The notes below the pieces were generated by a model that saw only the letters and a list, made by a program, of their open reading frames with translations, was not told where the DNA came from and made no database searches. Positions 49,501-58,500 of a stretch of DNA of 64,000 nt are shown piece by piece. The first letter of the stretch is position 1. Each line of letters begins with the position of its first letter. Position numbers and translations under genes: made by a program. The DNA is from Cryptomeria japonica (Eukaryota > Streptophyta > Pinopsida > Cupressales > Cupressaceae): contig NC_081415.1 in NCBI RefSeq assembly GCF_030272615.1, positions 375,737,392-375,801,391 of the forward strand, written 5' to 3'.

Positions 49501-52500
49501 GACTATCTCCATGCATTCAGTGATAGATGACACGTCAGAAAAATTATAATTATAGACTAATGACATCAATAATCAAAAGGTAGGATGATGTTGAGTATCA
49601 AGAGATATTATTGTAGATGTAGAGACTTCTTTATGATGATATAGACGTGGAGTTGAAACAAAGATGAAGGAAGTAGGAAGATATGCAAGTTGAGGTGGCG
49701 CCTACTCATCTCCACCAATCAAATAATTCAAGGTCAACATGTCCAGATGCATCAAAATTGACTTATCCAAAGGAGAACAAGTGGACATGTGGATGCATTG
49801 AATGAAATGTCATCATCTACTCCTTGTAAATTGTGCCATTGAGGCTATGTTAATTTTTCGTTGGTCCTATTCCGCAAAAGGATGTGCATTTATAGACTTG
49901 TAATTTTCTCACTAGGGGATATTAAATGTAAGAAGGCAGTAGTTATAACTACCTCACCTTAGGGTTTCATTGAATTATCTTGGCCGTTGATTTAGAATCA
50001 ATGTGGGCCCTTTATTTTGTAACTCAAAGTCTATAAAAGGGCTGGCCTTTTCATTTGTAAGGTTCATAATAGAGGAATAGTTTTTTAGAAGTAGTAGGAG
50101 GATTAGGAGATCAGAAATTGTTGCCGAGACTATGTCAAAAATAATACATAATTTTCATTGAAGATATGGTGGATCTCTGTGTGTTGTTTCAACATTTTGC
50201 ATGGTTTCTACTTCTCAAGGGTTAGTTGAAGTTCATTGATTTTAATGGAGAAATGTAAAGATATTTGATGAATTCCTTGGTTCATACCATTTGTATCTTG
50301 TTGATTGTAAATTGCAGCGTATGGTTAGTCTGAACCTCATTTTGGCAATAATTCAATTGTGGATGTTCATTTGGATTGCACTAACATTGGGTATTTGGAT
50401 GGATGTTTGCAATATGAAAATCTTTCACTAGATTAGAAGATTGCACTCTTTCTATGGCGTTGTGAGTTATAACTCTCTAGTTAAGTAGAAATTAGTTCCA
50501 TAAGGAATCTAGCTATCTAAGGCTTAAGCACTATCTATTATTATCATTGTCCTTAGGTTTAGCTTAGATTCTCTAATCTTATCCCTTTTTGTCTTTTATT
50601 TGAAGTTCAAGGCAGTTTAGTATCCCAGTTCTAGTAAAAAGCGTATGCCCTTTGTGTCAACAAAAAATCACTTCATTTCTTTGAATCTAGAATGCTTGGT
50701 ATTTTAATCTGTGTTATTGGGTGTCACAAAACACGCATCAACAGATAGCGATTAAAATACCATCCACTCAATATTAACCATTTCAACAACATTTTTTTGT
50801 TGTTGAATAAAGTGGTAAAAACTTTATTAATAATCAAAAACAATCCTTACATAAGAAACCCAGAGCCCCAAAGCTCTAGAAGAGAACAACAAACCAAACA
50901 AGTAATCAATCAGCTTCATAACTATCCATATCCTTATCAAAGATCCTATGCAAATCCTGACAATAATCAGGGGAAAGATGCTCCCAACCCTCAACTTTCC
51001 AATCCTCACCATGTTCCGAAGCCCACTTAGCCAAACAATCAACTGCTCTATTCTATTCACGAGGAATATGGATGAAAGACACCTTCTCCATCATAACACT
51101 AATTTGCAAAATCTGATGAACAATCCCTGCTAGTTGCCAATTAATCCCACTCACCTTCTGCTCAATCAACAGATTAACAATAATCTGCGAATTCGATTCG
51201 CAAATAACCTTACGCCACCACAACTCATATGCACGCTCTAGGGCATATAAAATTACTAATCCCTCCATAAAATTATTAGCCTGCTGCCCTTTATGCACTG
51301 AAAAGAAGAAAATCGCATCCCCCATACAGTCCTTAACAACACCTCCAATCCCAGCAGGACCCTGATTACCATTAGAGGAGGCATCGGTGTTAATCTTAAT
51401 GGAGTCATCCTGAGGGGGCAACCATCTTCCCACCCTTTGAACCTTCTTCATAGCACGTTTACCTCTCCTGACACAAGCGGAGACAGGAGACATCTTCTGC
51501 AAACCCAACCTGCTCACAATTTCAGCCTCTCCTCTATCCAGAGGAAAATTCACCTCACATTTAGCTTCCACCGTCTCCTGGATTATTCCAATTATTCTAT
51601 TCCACACTTGCTGAACTATCAACTTGACTTCCCAAAAGATCCTCCTATTCCTCTCTAACCAGATCTGCCAAAGTATGAAAATGGGCCCAATGTGCCACAC
51701 AATTTGGAGAAAAGAGGACAAAAAAGGAGGCCTGCCCAAATTACTCCAAAACTCCACCAGAGAATCCATGTGAACACAAGGATGTTTCCACACCCCCCAC
51801 CAGTAATGCCAGATTTGCATCGAGAAAGGGCATCGGAAGAACAGGTGTGTAGAATCTTGCTCCCCATTACCACACAAAACATGGATGGAAGGACCATGGA
51901 ACCCATGCTTGCGAATATTGTCCCAGGTTAGACATCTATTCAAAGCCAAAGTCCAAGCAAAACAGTTACACTTCGGCCAAGAGAATTTGTTCCAAACATA
52001 TTTCCACTAGTGCACCTCCCTCCCCTCCAGTCTACCCGATAACAACACCTGGTATCCACTGGCAACAGTAAAAACACCCTTAGGATTCGGGGACCGAGCA
52101 AGTCTATCCCCATCCTCGAGGGAACTGCAGTGTCTACTAGCCAAAATGCTATGAAGCTCAGTGCAGTCTTCCTCCATACCAACAACCGGCCATTCATTAG
52201 GCACCTTCCACCACACCATCTCCAATTGCCCACACCTATAAACAGACCTAAAGTCGCTCACTCTAGACCATCCTGCCTCAAGGAACCTCTGTCAGATATT
52301 CACTAAATTAGTAAACTGATCAATAATGGGAGGGTAGCCATCCTGTTGTGCGTATTGCACACCCATCCCCGTCCTGGACAGGGACTCCCATTTTTGGTCT
52401 GAGTCTGCCCAATGAACGAGAGAATGTCCAAGTAAGGTCGCAGAAGCAAAGGTAATCGGGCAGAAACCATTATAGACCCGAAAAACTCAAGAATGAGTCA

Positions 52501-55500
52501 AAATCGCAAATTTTACCCAAAATGCTCGAAAATGATTTCAAAGGCCGAGAGGGAGTCTAAACCTCTCAGAATTCCTCATAGGCCCGGAAATGTCTTATAA
52601 GGTAAACATCACGAATTTCCTTTTTGAGTGGAAAATTCCCAAAGCTCACAAACTTATCTAATTTGCCGAAAATAATAGAAGACTCTTAAAACTCGCGAAT
52701 TTCCTTTCTGAGCTGAAAAGACTCCAAAAGCTTCATAGAGAACATCGCGCAATCAGCTTGCAAAGGACCTCATTCTCCCGAAATTGGCTATAGAGCAATT
52801 ATCGCGCAGAAACCATTATAGACCCGAAAAACTCAAGAATGAGTCAAAATCGCGAATTTTACCCATAATGCCCAAAAATGATTTCAAAGGCCGAGAGGGA
52901 GTTTAAACCTCTCAAAATTCCTCATAGGCCCAAAAATGTCTTATAAGGTAAACATCGCGAATTTCCTTTTTGAGCCGAAAATTCTCAAAGCTCACAAACT
53001 TATCTAATTTGCCGAAAATAAACGAAAAAGAAGTCATCAAATCGCACATTTTAGGTAAAATTGCCGAGTTTAACTTAAAGTTTGCACTGAGGCCTGAAAG
53101 CCTGAATTTTGTCTAAATAGAAGAACAAGTCAAGAAGACAGATTGAACTTCATGTAAGAAGTGAGAGACATTCAAAAGATACATCTCACAAAGAGCTTCT
53201 CGAGCCGGACGTTAGAAAACTTAATATTTGTCAAATTAATTTAATTAGTTTTTCAATTTGATTTATTAAAGCTGAAATTGATTGTTCACGGGAAAATGAC
53301 ATCAGGAGGAGCTAAATTGATGATCAAAGCCAGGCGCTGAAAGTTGGAGAAAAAGATGTGGGAACACACTGCAAGAGCGCGAGATCAGAACCGAACATTG
53401 GGAAGTGTGTCGTTGAACAACAAGCTAAACTTCACCACCGGGAGCAAAGAACAAGCAACACACAAAATGCTACCAAGTGTGCAAACTCACAAAATGCACA
53501 GCTGAATTTAATTCCAGAAATTCTGTTTAAAGAACTGAAATTGTTTAATGTAAAACTGCTTGTGGGTCTCGCTCAAGATATTTTAAAACAAAGGGGACAC
53601 AGGTCAGTTATGTCCAACCACCGGATAGACCCAAATTGAATCCAAACAGTTGTAGGTAGTTGTTGGGTAGATAACTGAAAATTGAGCGGGCATGGGTTAA
53701 AGCTGCCATGCTTCTGGAAGGCAGATCAGGACCCTTGGATGTAGTCAATCCTAGCCACCAGTTCAGAATTGTAAAATCTATAAAAGGCAGGATTCCTCTC
53801 ATTGTAATAGGTTAGAATTTTGTAGTTAGAATAAGTTAGATTTTAGGCATAGCATAGAGATGTTGCAAAAATTATTGTAATGGCAGTTGAAGCAAATATA
53901 TGAACATTGAAATATGGTGTTTGTTGTTTTTGTTTTAGTCTATTTGCATGGTTTCTTTCAGCTAGTTAATTTTAGAGTGCAGGAATTTTAATGGTGAAGT
54001 GTAGAGGGGTATTTGATGCATTTCTGGTTCATACCATTGGGGGTCTGCTGATTGTAGGTCACCGTGCATGGTTAGTCTAAACCCAAACTGTTCTTAGTTC
54101 AACTGCAGGTGTTCCTCTTAGGCTGCGCCAAAATTGGGTGCCTAAAATGTGTCTCCGGCCTGAAAGAGCTTGCACCGTTCTTGTCTAGTTGTGAGGGTGT
54201 CTCTAGTGAAACAAGAACTGGTTTATCGAAATCTGTCTACCCGCTGCATCAACTGTTATCATCCTTGTCCTTAGGCTTCTTGAACCCTTCTCTTTTGCTT
54301 TTATTTCCCAGCTCGAGAATCGCAACAGACCATCTTGTTGCAAAATCGTAAGACCCCTTGTGCTCCCAGCAAATTACATCGACCGTTGAGTTATCCTGCA
54401 GTCAAGACTTGACAATCGAAACCTTGAGGTCGTCCCCATTGATCAATTAAAAACATCATTAGGGATTTCCTTATCTCAAGAGAGGATAGGATACTCGGCA
54501 AGATCATTCTATTCTACGTTGATTGGAGAGAGTCATAGTTCTGCGATTTTAGCCACGTCAACACATCCCAAGAATCAAACCAAAAAAGCACCTCTTCCCC
54601 TGTCTTACAGATCCAAAAAAGTCTTCCTTTTATCAGTGCAGCCCCTTTCTTGAGAGTACTCCAAATCGTAGAGCCTTTTCCTGCAAGCAGATATCTTGGG
54701 ATTTCCTCCTTCAAGATCCTCTGCAAATACTTGTAAGACAAAATCCTAGCCCAACCTCGATCCTGTTCAACACACCAGCTCCAGTATAGTTTTGCTGCCA
54801 AAACCTCCCCAAATAAAGTAGACTGCCTTAAGCCAAGCCCACCCAACTGTTTCAGGCTGCACACCAAGTCCCATTTGACAAGACTCCATTTAGAGGAGGA
54901 CAGGTTGCCTGCCCATAAGAATTGCCTTGCCAAAGAATCCAATTCCTTCACAAACCACCTTGGTGCCACTTGGAGTATACACCTATAAATCGGATGAGCA
55001 TGAACCACCGACTGGATCAGTTGAACCCACCCAACAAAGGACAACCATCTGTGTCAATGTAAAAAACCTTCATGCGAAATTTGTCTAGAATACCCTGCCA
55101 AGAGTCTTTGGGAGGATTACCAGTAGAGATAGGAATACCCAGGTAAGTCAAAGGAAGAGAACCAACCTAGAATCTCAAGATATGAGTGATCCTCTACTGA
55201 ATAGTTCCGGGCGTGTTGAAGAAGAAGATAGAAGATTTGTCCTCGTTGATCAATGTAATGTCCCTACTAGTTAGGGATCACTATCCTGCAAAAACAAATT
55301 GTTAGAATACAACAGACATATATATATATATATATAATATAAATTGCCACTGAATTTTAAAATACTTAATTACATAATCATCATTTTAATCTAAAAAAGG
55401 ATACGAATGCCATACAAAGTATGTCCTTAGGCGGCCGTGAAGCTCGCCTTCTTGGAACCTATCTTGGTTCCAAGCCCTCCAGGAAGTCGAAGGTGAATTC

Positions 55501-58500
55501 GACTCGTGTCTTGAATGTAATTTCTTACATCCAAGCCCTCCAGGAAATCGAAGGTTATTTCAATTCCTGTCTTGGGTGCAACCTCTTACACCCAAGCCCT
55601 CCAAGGAATACCATGAGTCATTCCTTGCCTTGAGTGATGCATCCCATCACCCAAGTCCTCGGAGTGGACTGGCCAGATCCATCTCCTCTTGGTTGAACTT
55701 AATCAACCAAGCCCTACATATGCATATCAATAATCAGTATATATACTGCCCTAGGGATTTCATAATCCCTTCCTTAGACTAAAGGAGTTTCCTCCCTATA
55801 GCCTCCAACGTGGGTTTACATTTGTATTTATAATGCACTTTGATGATTTAGTACTATTTAATTTCCTAATCTACATTTTATGTTAATATGTATTCCTGAT
55901 GTATTCTTTAACATATATTCATATTAAATATACCCTATCATTGTTGACATATGCATTACACCTTCCTTGATAACACCTATATTCCTTAATCATTCCTTAT
56001 GAACAGATTAGTATATTAATTAATTGTATTCCTTAATATACACATGTTTTATGCCTTAATATAATCTTACTACTGTTCAATGAAATGTACTTTAATTAAT
56101 ATTAACATATTAATTATCATCCTTAATTAATGCGCAATGAAACATATATTAATTAACATTAACATCTATTAATTATCATACCTAATTAATATTTAATGAA
56201 ATATACAATGGTTACTATTCCCATATATTAATTCATACTAATATATTAATTTATAATATATTTACCTTACCTCTTACCTACTGGTCCCGAGGTCTGCTCC
56301 TGGCTGCTCTCTCGTATTTTTTTCCTTCCTCCTTTCCTTGCGGTGGCTGCTTCCCTTTATATCTTTGTGAAGGGATGTGAACCCCCACGATCCCCTTCCA
56401 CACCAAGGGGTGCGATGGCAATCACAGCCCATGCTGCCAAAACCTCCCCAAATAAAGTAGACTGCCTTAAGCCAAGCCCACCCAACTGTTTCGGGCTGCA
56501 CACCAAGTCCCATTTGACAAGACTCCATTTAGAGGAGGACAGGTTGCCTGCCCATAAGAATCGCCTTGCCAAAGAATCCAATTCCTTCACAAACCACCTT
56601 GGTGCCACTTGGAGCATACACCTATAAATCAGATGAGCATGAACCACCGATTGGATCAGTTGAACCCACACACTTGGGGATGAGAGTGATGAAAGTCGCA
56701 TTCAAAGCCCAAAGCATCTGCTTATTCCTCTGGGACTCTTGGACCACCTCCAATAAGTCCAATTTGATAATATCCCAAAATTCTTGATAGAACTCAATCG
56801 GAAACCCATCCAGTCTAGGAGCTTTCCCCCTCTTCATGTGGAAAACAATCCTCTCAAGTTCGTCCAACAAAATAGGTCCCATAAGCTGCTCATTCATCTT
56901 CCTAGTAATTAGAGAAGAAATACAAGCAAGAACCTGATTTTCCTCTTCTGATTCCCCTGAGAATCCTCACTAAAAAGGGATTGGAAATACTGCATAGTCT
57001 CCCTAGAAATCTCCTGCAAGGATAAACACTGCTCACCTCTATCATTAACCAAAATAGGGATGGAATTACCATGTCTTCTTGCTTTCATTGAATTGAAGAA
57101 AAACATAGTATTCTTATCCCCCGTTTGAAGCCAATCAAGTCGAGCTCTCTGTTTCCAGTAGATTTCCTCCCTAAGCTCCCACTCCTCAAGATCCTTGATT
57201 GCCCTAACTTCCTCCCTAAGCAAGGCTTCTGACAATCCATGCTCTCTTATCTCTCTAGTAATGCCATTCAACTCTAATTGAGCAGCTGTCTTAGCATGAA
57301 AAATATTACCAAAACACTGATGATTCCACTGTTTAGGCTGAAACTTAACAAATTGTAGCTGCTTGGCAAAATTGTACATTGCAGTACCAAAGGCTGGCCT
57401 CCCTTTCTTCCACCACTCCGCAACATGATCCTGCAAAGAAGAGTCACGCAACCACATAAGCTGGAATTTGAATGAAGGAGCGCAAGCGACCCGAGCAGAA
57501 GAAGACACTAATTTGATGGGCCAGTGGTTCAAACCTCTCCAACCTAAAATCTCAAAGCATGCGGACCACCCCCCACCAACCCAAAAACTAGAAACCAGAA
57601 AGCGATCTAGCCTCTCCGCAATCCAATACTCCCCTATCCTCCTGTTGTTCCAAGTGAATAAACACCATTATTGGGCTTGATGTCAACAAGATTTAGGGTT
57701 GATATACTATCCTGAAGAAGGAAGGGGGAAGGCTCCAACCGCATAACACCACCCTTCTTCTCACTCAACTCTAAGATGGCATAGAAATTGCCCACCATAA
57801 TCCACGGATGGAAAGGAAAAGACCCACGCATAAAAGTAATATGAGACCACAATCTCTGCTTACCATGAAGATCAGTGGGGGCATAAATGTTAGTAAGCAA
57901 GATATATTCCCCAGTCTCAAGACTAGAAGCAACCTCGGATAAAGATGATCTGGAAGAAACCCCCCATATAGGACGAATCCTCAAAGGGTTCCAAAGACAA
58001 GCCACACCTCCAGAGGAGCCAAATGCCCCAATGCATTGGCATTCACCTCTCCCCCACAACTTTGGCACGAGACCAAACATACTTTCCATAGATGATTTAG
58101 TTTCCTGCAAGAAAATGACATTAGGTGAATGACTCCTAATCAATTCTCGAACAACTTTTTGTCTAGGGCCGTTGTTCAAGCCCTAATATTCCATGATAGC
58201 ACAATCATTTTGGGGGATTAGGAAAACGAGAATCCAAAGTCTTTATTGACCTGACTCAACGAAATTCTCCCCCATCAATTTGATCTTATCCAAGTCCTTT
58301 CTGCCAGCCTTCGAAATCTTCTTCGTTGCTCCTTTTTTAATGTCTTTCTGAATAAGACCCAGATGTGAAGAGATCTTATTACTTTTAACCCCAGCAAATT
58401 CCAATTTCTATGCTGCAAGAGAAACATCCCCACCAGCCATCTTCACTTTAGCACAAGAAATGGGTCCCTCTTGAGCCAATACCTGCTGATCCATATCCAT

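Noticed and set aside
49584-50748. Target duplication around the LTR at 49589-50743
   Set aside because: GATGA and GATAG agree at only three of five bases, so it was not claimed.
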